A stretch of 64,000 nt of DNA from positions 23,688,302 to 23,752,301 of the forward strand of contig NC_045143.1 in assembly GCF_008831285.2 (NCBI RefSeq). Direction: 5' to 3'. The translations under genes were made by a program, and so were the position numbers. The notes beneath the pieces were generated by a model. The model did no database searches, was not told the origin of the DNA, and saw only the letters and a program-made list of their open reading frames with translations. Source of the DNA: Nymphaea colorata (taxonomy: Eukaryota; Streptophyta; Magnoliopsida; Nymphaeales; Nymphaeaceae). Positions 1 through 10,017 of the stretch are shown one piece after another; position 1 is the stretch's first letter, and every line of letters begins with the position of its first letter.

Positions 1-1906
1 AGGGCCTACAACCAAGTTTGCCTGTCTCCTTTAGTAAGTCAAGAGTGTACTTCCTTTGATTCATAACCAGCCCTGTCTCTGATCGAGCAATCTCTATCCC
101 CAGAAAGTATCTCAGCTTACCCAGATCCTTGAGGTCGAATTCCTTAGCTAATCTCTCCTTCATCTTTCTGTTTTCTTCTTCGTCACTGCCAGTGACAATC
201 ATATCATCAACGTAGACAAGGAGAAGACTCACCAGACCACCTCTCTGCTTTATGAATAGGGTATGATCTCCATTTCCTTGCTTGTACCCAGTAGACTTCA
301 TAACGATCCTTAGTCTCTCAAACCAAGCTCTAGGCGACTGCTTCAAGCCATACAAAGCTTTCTTGAGGTGACAACATTTTCCCTCTTGAACATACCCGGG
401 AGGCATGCTCATATAGACTTCTTCCTCCAGATGGCCGTTCAAGAACGCATTTTTAACATCAAGCTGGTCCATGCGCCACTTCCTGTGCACAGCAAGAGCA
501 AGAATAACCCTCACGGTCTTCAACTTTGCAACAGGGGCAAAGGTCTCAAGATAGTCGATTCCATACTTCTGACTGAACCCCTTTGCAACCAAACGAGCTT
601 TATATCGATCTACAGTGCCATCAGGTTTGTACTTCACGTTGTAAACCCACTTAGAGCCAACTAGGTGTGTCCCTTTAGGAATATCAACAACTTCCCATGT
701 TTTGTTCTTAGCTAACGCACCCATCTCCTCTGTCATAGCATGTAACCACTTGGGATCATCCTTAGCATCATCCACCGACCTGGGAATAACAACTTTGGAT
801 AAGGTTGTGATAAAACATTTGTAATTTGTACTGAGCTTATCATAAGAAACAAATCTCTGAATAGGGTGAGAAGTACATGACCTGGTGCCTTTGCGCACAG
901 CAATGGGGAGCTCTTCATTCGATGGACTTGGGTCATCCGGGGAGATCACAGGATTGGGATTGGTTCTATCCTCATCACCAACATCTTCCACTGTAGCTTT
1001 CTCCTTTCTGACATAAACCTGGCCAAACAAGTGATCCCGGGCAACAATGGGCTGAGCATCCACCGTGACCCCTTCCATATGGCTGCCCTTCTCATTACTG
1101 ACCGTGACCGTGTCAATCACACTGGGACTAACCTTGTAATCCAAAAACTCCATAAACTGAATTAGCTGATTAGAGGAATACTCTTCCCCTTTGTTCCCAA
1201 GACACTCCCCCTGAAGAGGATTCACCGAAAAATACGACTCATGTTCATGAAATGTGACATCCCTCGAAACATACACTTTGGAAGTAGTGGGATCCACACA
1301 TTTATACCCCTTCTGAGTGGAAGAGTACCCCAGGAAAACTCCTTTAATAGACCGGGGATCAAGTTTTTTGAGAGTAGGGCTATGATTATGCACAAAACAA
1401 CTGCACCCAAAGACACGAGGAGTAAGAGGCCACGGATTCTGAGTGGGCCACAGGGTAGAATAAGGAGACTGACCATCCAACACCCTAGTAGGCATACGGT
1501 TAATGAGATGTGCACTAGTGAGAAGTGCATCACCCCAATACCGCTTCGGGACATGATGTTGGAACATAATGGCCCGGGTAACATTCAATAGATGACGATT
1601 TTTACGTTCAGCTATACCATTTTGAGGAGGGGTATAACTACAAGAGGTTTCATGAACAATACCCTTGCCTTTCAAGAATTCATCAAGGGATTGGGAGACA
1701 TATTCCCTTGCATTATCCGTACGGAAAGCTTGAACAGTAATATGGAATTGAGTCTCAACAAAGGCAACAAAGTTTTTCACAACTGCTGGAACCTCACTAC
1801 GTTCTCGCAACAAGTACACGAACGTACATCTAGAGTAATCATCAATAAGCGTCAAAAAATAGTGACAACCACCACACGTGGGTACTCCAGAAGGACCCCA
1901 AACATC
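1..1906 (-). CDS. E2 pol, integrase core to reverse transcriptase (partial)
   Basis: Minus-strand reading from 1906 gives the integrase catalytic core (SDVWGPSG, then a DNAREY motif), the GDALLTSAHLINRMP segment, and the reverse transcriptase. The RT part shows [42 protein letters not shown] and the catalytic YVDDMIV. It ends at the edge in KLGCRP, before RNase H. The frame has no stop across this stretch. It is the continuation of 5064-6729: the two halves join at the GGAAT target duplication of E1. The protein is the polyprotein that copies element RNA into DNA and inserts it. It cannot be made as one chain now because E1 interrupts it. Codon-level similarity to the E1 pol frame is high, so E1 and E2 are close relatives. 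Confidence 0.88.
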
Positions 1907-1911
1907 GGAAT

Positions 1912-2194
1912 TGTTAAAATAGATGTAATGGGGAACCGGGTCCATTTCTGGACCCGGTCCCATGGGGCACGGGTACCGAGGCCGGCTCGGTACCCTAGGC
2001 GGCATTCTTCTCTCCCTCCTATATAATCTTCACTTAAGTGTAATTGTGTGATTAAGTGAAAATAATTTTCTCTCTCCTAGGGTTGCGGTGTGCACCTAGG
2101 TTAGAGCTTCCCGTGGTTTTTTCCTCTTTCTGAGGTTTTTCCACGTATATCGTGTGTTCCCCTCTTCTTCTTTCGTGTGTTGCATGTTTCTACA
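1912..2194 (+). repeat. E1 5' LTR
   Basis: This 283-bp long terminal repeat begins TGTTAAAATAG and ends GTTTCTACA. It contains a TATATAA box (around 2021-2027) suited to start element transcription, and a short palindrome-rich GC stretch (GGGTACCGAG and CTCGGTACCC). It matches 4776-5058 with no difference that I can see, which points to a recent insertion. Confidence 0.93.
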
Positions 2195-2206
2195 TGGTAT
2201 CAGAGC
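2195..2206 (+). other. E1 primer binding site
   Basis: TGGTATCAGAGC directly follows the 5' LTR. This is the standard copia primer site, complementary to the 3' end of plant initiator tRNA-Met. The same 12 bases follow the LTRs of E5, E6 and E7. Confidence 0.93.
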
Positions 2207-2460
2207 AGTTTCAACACTCGGACCTGGGGTCCCACACGCGCGGACGCGTGTGCTTTAAGGGGGGTGGATTGTAACACCCCAGAAGTTTAGTCCCGTATCG
2301 AAGATTGTGAGGAATCTTCAAGGGCTTATAATGGGAGGCTATTAATGAGATGATTGTCCTGGTTCCTAGCCTTTTTAGGATTGGAACCGAAATTGCTAGG
2401 GGGCGGGTTGGGATCCGTCGAACCAGGGGCCCGAACTCGGGAGTGGGTCGGGTTGTTATA
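2207..2460 (+). other. Foreign segment captured inside E1
   Basis: About 254 bp between the primer site and the pol frame have no counterpart in E2. The segment holds a purine tract (AAGGGGGGTGGAT, 2257-2269) followed directly by TGTAACACCCC (2270-2280). That arrangement is what the polypurine tract and LTR start of another plant LTR element would look like. The rest (to GGGTTGTTATA) would then be the first part of that LTR. It replaces gag, protease and the integrase N-terminus. It has no long reading frame of its own. The identity of the donor family is inference. Confidence 0.55.
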
Positions 2461-2468
2461 GTGCCCTT

Positions 2469-4781
2469 ATGTTTCAACGTCATGTCCCTAAGCGGTATTG
2501 GGGTGATGCACTTCTCACTAGTGCTCATCTCATTAACCGTATGCCTACTCGTGTGTTGAATGGACATTCCCCTTATTCTGTTTTGTGGCCTAATCAGAGT
2601 CCCTGGCCTTTGACCCCTCGGGTGTTTGGGTGTATTTGCTTTGTCCATGATCATAGTCCCACTCTCAAGAAACTTGATCCTCGGTCCATCAAAGCGGTCT
2701 TTTTGGGGTATTCCTCCACTCAGAAGGGATACAAGTGTGTTGACCCTAGCACTTCCAGAGTCTATGTCTCCAGGGATGTTACCTTTCATGAACACGAGGC
2801 ATACTTTCCTGCGAATCCTCTTCAGGGGGAGTGTTTAGGTGAGAGAGTGGACGAGTATTCTTCGCATCAGTTGATTCAGTTCACAGATTTCTTGGATTAC
2901 ACGGCTAGTTCTCCGAGTGTGAGTGTGGATGACACAGTCAGTGAGGACAGAGACAGTCAGATGGAAGGGGGCCCTGTGGAAGAACAGTCCCGTGATCATT
3001 TGTTTGGTCAGGTATACACCAGGAAGAAGAATGATGTGATGGAGGTTGTTGATGTTACCAATCCCGATCTTGTGAGCTCCCCGGATGATCCAAGTCCAAT
3101 GAATGAAGATCTTCCCATAGCCCTACGCAAAGGCACCAGGTCATGTACTTCTCACCCTATTCAGAGATTTGTCTCGTATGCTAAACTCAGTAAAGACTAC
3201 AAGTGCTTTATTACCTCTTTATCTATGGCTGTTATTCCCAGGTCAGTGGAGGATGCCAGGGAGGATCCCAAATGGCTACAGGCCATGACAGAGGAGATGG
3301 ACGCCCTGGCAAAGAACAATACGTGGGAGGTTGTTGATATTCCTAATGGAACTCACTTAGTTGGTTCCAAGTGGGTGTTTACTGTGAAGTACAAACCTGA
3401 TGGCACTGTAGAACGCTATAAAGCTCGTCTTGTTGCAAAGGGGTTTAGCCAGAAATATGGGATTGACTATCTTGAGACGTTCGCTCCTGTTGCTAAACTG
3501 AAGACAGTAAGGGTCATCTTAGCTCTGGCAGTACAAAAGAAGTGGAGCATGGACCAACTTGATGTCAAGAACGCCTTTTTGAATGGGCACCTTGAGGAAG
3601 AAGTCTATATGAGCATGCCGCCTGGATATGCGCAGAAAGGAAAGTGTTGTTATCTCAAGAAAGCATTGTATGGCCTCAAGCAGTCCCCTAGAGCGTGGTT
3701 TGAAAGACTAAGGGTTGTGATGAAGACTAATGGATATAAACAGGGAAATGGTGATCACACCCTCTTCATCAAGCAGAGAAATGGTCTGGTGAGCCTCCTA
3801 CTAGTATATGTTGATGATATGATTGTCACAGGTGATGACGAAGAAGAAAAAAGGAAGATGAAAGAAACGTTAGCTGCTGAATTTGACCTCAAAGATTTGG
3901 GTAAACTGAGGTATTTTTTGGGAATTGAGATTGCTAGATCTGAGACTGGTCTTGTTATGAGCCAAAGGAAATACACTTTGGACCTTCTAAAAGAGACAGG
4001 TAAACTGGGATGCAGGCCCTTTCTTACTCCAATGGAGTCTGGCACAAGGATAAGTATCAAAACTGGGACGATCTTGGATGAGGAAGGAAAAGGGAGGTAT
4101 CAGCGGCTGGTTGGTAAACTCATTTATCTCACCCTTACTCGCCCGGATATTACGTATGCTGTGGGTGTGTTAAGTCAGTTTATGCATGCCCCTACTGATT
4201 GTCATTGGAAAAGTGCTGAAAGAGTATTGAGATACCTAAAGAATGACCCAGGGAAAGGACTGCTCTATACTCGACAAAGTCAACTCAGTATTGAAGGATA
4301 CTCTGACGCCGACTGGGCAGGTTGCACAGATACTAGAAGGTCTACCACAGGATACTGCATCTTTCTTGGAGGTAACCTGGTGGTATGGAGAAGTAAAAGA
4401 CAAGAAGTTTGTTCCAGGTCCAGTGCTGAGGCTGAATACAGGGCGGTTGCCATGGGGGTTACAGAAATGTTATGGCTCAAAATTCTGTTAGCAGATATTG
4501 GGGTGAAAATGGAAGAGAAGATGAGGATGTATTGTGACAACAAGTCGGCTATTAACTTGGCAAACAATCCAGTCTTGCACGACAGAACCAAACATGTGGA
4601 GATCGATCGCCATTTCATACGGGAACGCATAGATTCTAAGGAGTTGATCCTGCCCTACATGAAGTCTGAAGATCAAGTTGCTGATGTTTTAACTAAGTCT
4701 TTATGTACATCTCAATTTGAGAAAAATGTTAGCAAGCTTGGCATGTTTGACATGTATGCCAAGCTTGAGGGGGAGTGTTAA
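2469..4781 (+). CDS. E1 truncated pol: integrase C-terminus, RT, RNase H
   Basis: This is an open frame of 770 codons starting at an ATG that would be internal in a full pol. Residues 1-120 are the integrase C-terminal part (YWGDALLTSAHLINRMP, then KVFGC-type residues and GYSSTQKGYKC). Residues about 270-520 are reverse transcriptase ([48 protein letters not shown]). The end is RNase H ([51 protein letters not shown]). The stop TAA is formed by the first bases of the 3' LTR. It lacks gag, protease and the integrase catalytic core. The absence of any stop despite lost autonomy fits a very recent origin. Whether it is translated is unknown. Confidence 0.88.
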   Translation: MFQRHVPKRYWGDALLTSAHLINRMPTRVLNGHSPYSVLWPNQSPWPLTPRVFGCICFVHDHSPTLKKLDPRSIKAVFLGYSSTQKGYKCVDPSTSRVYVSRDVTFHEHEAYFPANPLQGECLGERVDEYSSHQLIQFTDFLDYTASSPSVSVDDTVSEDRDSQMEGGPVEEQSRDHLFGQVYTRKKNDVMEVVDVTNPDLVSSPDDPSPMNEDLPIALRKGTRSCTSHPIQRFVSYAKLSKDYKCFITSLSMAVIPRSVEDAREDPKWLQAMTEEMDALAKNNTWEVVDIPNGTHLVGSKWVFTVKYKPDGTVERYKARLVAKGFSQKYGIDYLETFAPVAKLKTVRVILALAVQKKWSMDQLDVKNAFLNGHLEEEVYMSMPPGYAQKGKCCYLKKALYGLKQSPRAWFERLRVVMKTNGYKQGNGDHTLFIKQRNGLVSLLLVYVDDMIVTGDDEEEKRKMKETLAAEFDLKDLGKLRYFLGIEIARSETGLVMSQRKYTLDLLKETGKLGCRPFLTPMESGTRISIKTGTILDEEGKGRYQRLVGKLIYLTLTRPDITYAVGVLSQFMHAPTDCHWKSAERVLRYLKNDPGKGLLYTRQSQLSIEGYSDADWAGCTDTRRSTTGYCIFLGGNLVVWRSKRQEVCSRSSAEAEYRAVAMGVTEMLWLKILLADIGVKMEEKMRMYCDNKSAINLANNPVLHDRTKHVEIDRHFIRERIDSKELILPYMKSEDQVADVLTKSLCTSQFEKNVSKLGMFDMYAKLEGEC

Positions 4782-5058
4782 AATAGATGTAATGGGGAAC
4801 CGGGTCCATTTCTGGACCCGGTCCCATGGGGCACGGGTACCGAGGCCGGCTCGGTACCCTAGGCGGCATTCTTCTCTCCCTCCTATATAATCTTCACTTA
4901 AGTGTAATTGTGTGATTAAGTGAAAATAATTTTCTCTCTCCTAGGGTTGCGGTGTGCACCTAGGTTAGAGCTTCCCGTGGTTTTTTCCTCTTTCTGAGGT
5001 TTTTCCACGTATATCGTGTGTTCCCCTCTTCTTCTTTCGTGTGTTGCATGTTTCTACA
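4776..5058 (+). repeat. E1 3' LTR
   Basis: This repeat is identical in length (283 bp) and apparently in sequence to 1912-2194. The polypurine tract CTTGAGGGGGAG lies directly upstream, and the GGAAT target duplication directly downstream (5059-5063). Confidence 0.93.
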
Positions 5059-5063
5059 GGAAT

Positions 5064-6729
5064 GAACTAAGGCAAACGGATGAGTGGTTTTATTCAAAGA
5101 AATAGGGTACGAAGCCCTGACATGTTTAGCCAATTGACACACTTCACAAGCGAAGGAGTCAATTGAGACAGAAGCAAACAAATGAGGAAACAACTTCTTT
5201 ATTAACTGGAAGGGTAGATGTCCAAGACGCTCGTGCCATCGCAGAACAGTAGATCTATCGTTCACACCAGACAAGTGACCACTCGTGGCAGAAATCAATG
5301 CTGAAGCAACTTGTACCGGCAGCCTGTAGAGCCCATCAGTAACCGAACCAATCCCAATCTTCTTCCCCGTCACCAAGTCCTGCAGGGAACAATGATCAGC
5401 AGAGAAAATCAGATTACAGTTTAATTCTTTAGTAATACTGCTGACAGAGAGTAAGTTCACAGGAATATTTGGAACATGTAAGTTCACAGGAATATTTGGA
5501 ACATGCAGGGCATTGTGGAGACGGTATTTGTTCAACAGGGACAAGCTCCCTTTCCCAGCCACAGAGATAGAAGACCCATCTGCCATAGACACGCGTTGCT
5601 TGCCAGAAGAAAGTTGATATTCTTGAAAGAGTTTAGAGTCCCCTGTCATGTGGTGAGTGGCTCCACTATCAACAATCCAATCACCAAGAGAAGGGTTACC
5701 TTGATCAGTCGAGGCAACGAGAGCTTGGGCTAGCTGAGCCCCTTCAGACGTGGAGGACTCCTCAGGGTTAGTAGATAGACGGCTGATGTACGCCTGTAGC
5801 TCCTTGAGTTGAGCAGGGGACAACTTGGACTTTGCACCACTAGAAGAATTGCTCTGACTGGAATCAGACACAGAAGGGCTACGCTTGCCAGAGGGAGGAC
5901 GACCTCTGACCAGTCTCTTCTCGGGATGAAGATCCCAACAGAAATCCACCGAATGCCCCAACTTGTGGCAATGAGTGCAATGTCGGGCAGGACGCTGCCC
6001 AGTCCCTGAGGCACGGCTGACAAAGGCAGAAGGGCCATGACCGGTGTCAAGATGCATCACCTGGCGACGTTGTTCTTCAGACTCAACACGAGCATAGACT
6101 TCCTCTATCCCCGGAATCTCATCACCATTAAGAATCTGGCTACGAATAGACTCAAATTCATCCCGCAGGCCTCCCAGAAACAGAAACGTACGGTCCATCC
6201 ATTCCTTTTCCCAGTAGAGGGAATGATCTGAACCGCATGTCCACTCATCAGTCACATGATAATCTAACTCCTCCCACTTGGTCTTCAGGGCAGCATAGAA
6301 GGCAGCAACAGACAAATCACCCTGTGTCAGAGAGTAAATACTGCGTTTAATCTGATAGGTGCGCAAATGTCTCTTCTTGCGACCATACATCTTTGCAAGC
6401 ACAGTCCACATATCAAAAGAGGTCGGCTTCCGCAGAATGAGGGGCTGAATATCGGATGACACGGAGCTGATAATCCACACCTTCACTTGGCTGTCCTCCA
6501 ACGCCCACGTCGCCCATTGAGGATCAGATTTGATGGGCGCAGGTTTGTCGCCAGTGATGTAAGAGAGACGCCCACGGCTAGTAATCCCAATCTCGAGAGC
6601 GGCAGACCAAGATAGGTAATTGTCCTTGGTCAGACGGATGGAGGTGACCTGGATCGGCACGTTCTCAGTCTTGGAGGCGCTGCCCGTGTCAAGAACGGCA
6701 TCTTTTTGAGTCCCCATCGCTTCTGCCAT
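5064..6729 (-). CDS. E2 gag, protease and integrase N-terminus
   Basis: The frame starts at the ATG at 6729 (MAEAMGTQK) and stays open into E1. Residues 1-250 are copia gag, with VPIQVTSIRLTKDNYLSWS near the start and FLGGLRDEFESIRSQILNG in the C-terminal part. A zinc knuckle follows (CTHCHKLGHSVDFC). The protease active site is [13 protein letters not shown]. The integrase zinc domain is [10 protein letters not shown] with CEVCQLAKH. The frame then leaves E2 at the GGAAT duplication. A 27-bp in-frame tandem duplication repeats nine residues (HVPNIPVNL) between protease and integrase. The function was capsid formation, polyprotein cleavage and DNA insertion for E2. Confidence 0.9.
5451..5504 (-). 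repeat. 27-bp in-frame tandem duplication in E2 pol
   Basis: A 27-bp unit occurs twice in direct succession (5451-5477, 5478-5504), differing by no base that I can see. It repeats nine residues in the linker after the protease. It is typical of replication slippage and keeps the frame open. Confidence 0.9.
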
Positions 6730-6734
6730 CACAA

Positions 6735-7154
6735 ACTAGCACACAGCAACAAGAGGCACAGCAGCGGGAATGAGGCAACGGCGTCGGGAAGGAGGCAGCG
6801 GCGACGACGGCGGGAATGAGGCAGAGGCAACGTAAAGCAGGCGACGGCGCAACACAGAGGCCACCCACGGTGGCAGAAACAAAGAACGGGACGAACGGAG
6901 GACCGCGGAGGCGTAACAGAGGACGGCGGAACAGAGGACGGCGGCGGCGGAACAGAGGACGGCGGCGGCAGAGCAGGGCGACGTCACAAGGGCAGCAGCG
7001 ACGCCGGAACAGAGGACGGCGGCTGCGGAACAAAGGACAGCGGCGGCAGAGCAGGGCGACGTCACACGGGCAGCAGCGGCGCCGGAACTTCAACGGCGTC
7101 GGGCGACGAAAAAACGTGACGATCCGCGGAAAAAACGCTTCTCCAACTAACCTG
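6735..7154 (-). repeat. GC-rich repetitive leader of E2
   Basis: This is the untranslated leader between primer site and gag. It is built of short GGCGG/CAGAGGACGGC-type units, with a longer unit of roughly 100 bp seen twice (around 6914-6985 and 7007-7060). Reading frames on either strand here are low-complexity arginine- or cysteine-rich products of the repeat and not genes. The 5' end carries a GACGCCGTTGAAGTTCCGGC motif like the one repeated in the E5 leader. Confidence 0.7.
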
Positions 7155-7166
7155 GCTCTAATACCA

Positions 7167-7453
7167 TGTAGAAACACGAACCACACAGAGAGAGAGTGGA
7201 GAATGAACACACAATCTACGTGGAAAACCTCAGAAAGAGGTGAAAAACCACGGGGAGGCTCTGACCTAGGGGCACACCGCAACCCTAGGAGAGAGAAAAA
7301 TTATATTTCACTTAATTCAACACTAAACACAAGTGACAATATAAAGAGGGAGAGAGGAGAAGCCGCCTAGGGTACCGAGCCCGCCTCGGTACCCGCGCCC
7401 CATAGAACCGGGTCCAGGAATGGATCCGGTTCCCACAGCAACATATTCTAACA
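7167..7453 (-). repeat. E2 5' LTR
   Basis: Read on the minus strand it starts TGTTAGAATATG and ends GTTTCTACA, 287 bp. It is a diverged relative of the E1 LTR, sharing the TATATTG/TATATAA region, the CCTAGGGTTGCGGTGTG-like stretch and the CACGTAGATT end region. The primer site (complement of 7155-7166) follows it. Confidence 0.88.
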
Positions 7454-7459
7454 ATATCC

Positions 7460-9560
7460 AAAACGACCACTATTTCATATACCTCCCAAAGTATTTGGAT
7501 GCACTTGCTTTGCACACCCCGACAAAAACAAACTTGCTGCCCAAGCCATCAAATGTGTATTTATTGGATACTCTGCAAATAAAAAAGGATATAAGTGCTT
7601 TGATCCCCAGACCAAGAAAGAGATTATCAGTGCGATGTTACATTCTTTGAGTCTCGTCCTTATTTTTCTCCTTCGAGTCCTCCGTCTGAGATGCCTATAC
7701 CGGTTCCTCTTCCTATTCCACCAGTGTCATTTGAGTCGATCCCTCCATCTTAATCTATGTCATGTGAACGTTTCCTTGATCCTCCATTAGCTTACACTCG
7801 TCGTTTGGGTCCCTCTCTCAACCGCCCACCAGCGTCTTCTCAAGAGGTAAGCTCCACTGATAAGACTGACACAGGTTTAAATGATGATCACACTGCAGAT
7901 GATCTCCCCATTGCTATTCGCAAGGGCAAGCGACAGTGCACACTACATCTGATTTCTAATTCTGTCTCTACTGACCATTTGAGTACAAGTTTGGTGCAGT
8001 TTGATCGATCTTTGTCTAACCACATCATCCCGTCTTCTCACCATCAAGCCTTGTTAGATTCAAGGTGGCGGCAAGCCATGCAGGAGGAAATGGATGCTCT
8101 TATCTCTCGGGAGACTTGGGATTTGGTGGATCCACCGATGCACTGTGATGTGGTTGGCTCCAAATGGGTGTTCACCATCAAGTATCATTCTAATGGTTGA
8201 GTTGAACGGTTCAAGGCACGTCTTGTTGCTAAAGGATATACACAGACTTATAGCGTTGACTTCTTTGAGACTTTTTCGCCCGTGGCTCGGTTGGGCACTA
8301 TTCGACTGATTATATCTCTTGCTGTCCAGCGAGATTGGCCTCTATTTCAGCTGGATGTGAAAAATGTTTTTCTGTATGAAGACCTGTCTGAAACCGTCTA
8401 TATGCAGCAACCACCTGGTTTTGAGCAACAAGGGGAGTGTTCCAAGGTATGCAAATTAAAGAAGGCTATTTATGGACTTAAACAGAGTCCTCGTGCATGG
8501 TTCCATAAGCTAACTGAGGTTTTATCTAAGTGTGGATTTCAACGATCCCAGCTTGATCACTCATTGTTTATCAAGCGAGGCACATCTGGTATAGTGATAT
8601 TGATTGTATATGTGGATGATATTGTTCTCACTGGAAAAAGTAATCAAGAAATAGCTCAGACAAAGGAGTTTTTACAACAACACTTTGTCACAAAAGACCT
8701 TGGACAACTCCGTTATTTTTTTGGTATTGAGGTGGCTCGTAGTAGTAAAGGAGTTGTAGTCTCAACGAAAATATGCTCTTGATCTTCTACAGGAAACAGG
8801 TTTATTGGGAGCTAAACCTGCCACACTTCCCATGAATCCCCGAATTCATATACATGATGATGAATCAAAGCCTTTTGACTCTAGATCTTACAGATCTCTT
8901 ATAGGGAAACTGCTGTATTTGACGGTCACTCGCCCCGACATTAGCTTTGCTGTGAATAAGCTAAGTCAATTCATGGAAAAGCCTCGAAAGGTTCATTGGG
9001 ATGCTGCTCTAATGATTGTCAGATACTTGAAATCAGCCCCGGGGAAGGGGTTATGGTTTAAAAAGGGAGAAGGTGTTGACATCGAAACGTATAGTGATGC
9101 TGATTATGCAGGATCTGTAGATGACAGGAAGTCTACCACAGGTTTTTGTGCCTTTGTGGGAGGTAATCTTATTTCTTGGAGGAGCAAGAAGCAGAATGTA
9201 GTGGCTCGATCTAGTGCTGAGTCGGAATATAGGGCTATGGCTCAAACTGCGGCTGAAATGTCATGGGTCAGATCATTACTTTTATAGTTGGTTGTTTCAA
9301 TGAATCTCCCAATGAAGATGTATTGTGACAACAAGGCGGCTACCTATATTGCTAACAATCCTGTTTTTCATGAAAGGACAAAACATATTGAAGTGGATTG
9401 CCACTATGTTCGGGATTTAGTTCAAGAAGGAATTATTAGCACTATTCATGTCTCCTCTGAAGATCAGGCAGCTGATATGTTCACCAAGGCTCTTCCCATA
9501 GGCGATTTCCTGAGAGGTTGTAACAAACTGAGCATGATTGATATCTATGCTCCAGCTTGA
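7460..9560 (+). pseudogene. E3 pol remnant (integrase C-terminus, RT, RNase H)
   Basis: Copia pol parts are seen in order. Integrase C-terminal residues come first (7480-7640). The RT follows ([12 protein letters not shown] at about 8208, [14 protein letters not shown] at 8345, [24 protein letters not shown] at 8605). RNase H is last ([62 protein letters not shown]). Damage includes frameshifts near 7640 and 8770, a TGA at 8198-8200 and a TAG at 9285-9287. It cannot give a full polyprotein. Confidence 0.88.
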
Positions 9561-9567
9561 GGGGGAG

Positions 9568-9718
9568 TGTTAAAGAGTGTTTCTGCAATATTAGAAAGTT
9601 GAATAATAGTTCTTTAAATATTTTCTTATATTTAGTGGACTGATTTTGTAATTGTTATGTTGCCAACCCTAATCTCTTTTAATATGAGATTAGGGTCACG
9701 TGAATAAGCAAGAAAGTG

Positions 9719-9760
<42 letters not shown>

Positions 9761-9799
9761 TCTCTCTCTCTCGTCCCCTTCTTCCTCCAATATTCAACA
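9568..9799 (+). repeat. E3 3' LTR
   Basis: It starts TGTTAAAGAGTG directly after the polypurine tract and most likely ends at TATTCAACA. It shares the CCCTAATCTCTT...GAGATTAGGGTCACGTGA core with the E4 LTR and carries a long CT microsatellite near its end. No primer site follows it, so it is not acting as a 5' LTR for E4. Confidence 0.75.
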
Positions 9800-9817
9800 A
9801 GAAGCACATAAGGCTGT

Positions 9818-9852
<35 letters not shown>
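9724..9852. repeat. Facing CT and GA microsatellites
   Basis: A (CT)n run at about 9724-9772 is followed, 45 bp on, by a (GA)n run at about 9820-9850. The two runs are complementary and could fold into a long hairpin in single-stranded DNA or RNA. The short serine/leucine or arginine/glutamate frames across them are repeat artefacts. Confidence 0.85.
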
Positions 9853-9853
<1 letters not shown>

Positions 9854-10017
9854 TCCAGCAACTGACTCCACTCGACTCCCAAATATAAGCAAATTGTTCC
9901 AATATATCTACTGATTACTTGGTTAAGCTTGTCTTCATAATCTGTTTCTTACACAGGCCTATATCTATTAAAAGCATTGTAATAAGAAAGAACAATCCTA
10001 TTGAATTTCAAACAAGC
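9800..10017. other. Unassigned junction between E3 and E4
   Basis: This stretch holds the GA run and about 160 bp in which I recognise neither LTR, primer site nor clear gag. E4 gag becomes recognisable just after it. It may be the 5' leader of a truncated E4 or older host intron sequence. Confidence 0.4.

Larger units (their letters stand above)
1912..5058 (+). mobile_element. Young, internally deleted copia element E1
   Basis: Both ends are complete. Two 283-bp LTRs (1912-2194 and 4776-5058) look identical base for base, and a 5-bp target duplication GGAAT flanks the element (1907-1911 and 5059-5063). A perfect TGGTATCAGAGC primer site (2195-2206) and a polypurine tract (CTTGAGGGGGAG, 4764-4775) are present, so the cis-acting parts for reverse transcription are all there. 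The interior is only about 2.6 kb. Gag, protease and most of integrase are gone and replaced by a foreign segment (2207-2460), while a long 3' pol frame remains. E1 is therefore a non-autonomous derivative that needs proteins from relatives such as E2. It lies on the opposite strand to E2. Confidence 0.93.
1..7453 (-). mobile_element. Copia LTR retrotransposon E2, split by E1 and cut by the window edge
   Basis: This is a Ty1/copia element read on the minus strand. Its 5' LTR is 7167-7453, followed by a tRNA-iMet-type primer site (complement of 7155-7166, one base off the usual TGGTATCAGAGC). A GC-rich leader comes next, then gag-pol from the ATG at 6729. The reading frame runs open to 5064, is broken by E1 at 1912-5058, and resumes at 1906 without a stop to the window edge. 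The 3' LTR and the second target-site copy must lie left of base 1. The order gag, protease, integrase, reverse transcriptase is diagnostic of copia. E2 sits inside E3, whose integrase resumes right after 7453. Apart from E1 I see no disabling mutation, so E2 was probably coding-competent when E1 landed in it. Confidence 0.9.
7454..9799 (+). mobile_element. Copia element E3, 3' portion
   Basis: Right after the E2 LTR a plus-strand copia pol begins in the middle of integrase, so E2 was inserted into E3. The E3 5' half must lie left of the window. The pol continues through RT and RNase H to a polypurine tract (GCTTGAGGGGGAG, 9555-9567) and a 3' LTR at 9568-9799. It is closely related to E4, which lies next to it in the same orientation, and to E6. 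The reading frame is decayed. The border to E4 is unclear. Confidence 0.85.

Noticed and set aside
2211-2795. Minus-strand open frame of 194 codons across the E1 captured segment and pol
   Set aside because: It overlaps the clear plus-strand pol frame, which has all expected copia motifs; the minus frame has no domain.
6736-7370. Long arginine- or cysteine-rich frames over the E2 leader on both strands
   Set aside because: They are produced by GC-rich tandem repeats in an untranslated leader and run into the LTR.
9679-9902. Open frames across the CT and GA microsatellites
   Set aside because: Dipeptide repeats caused by simple sequence.
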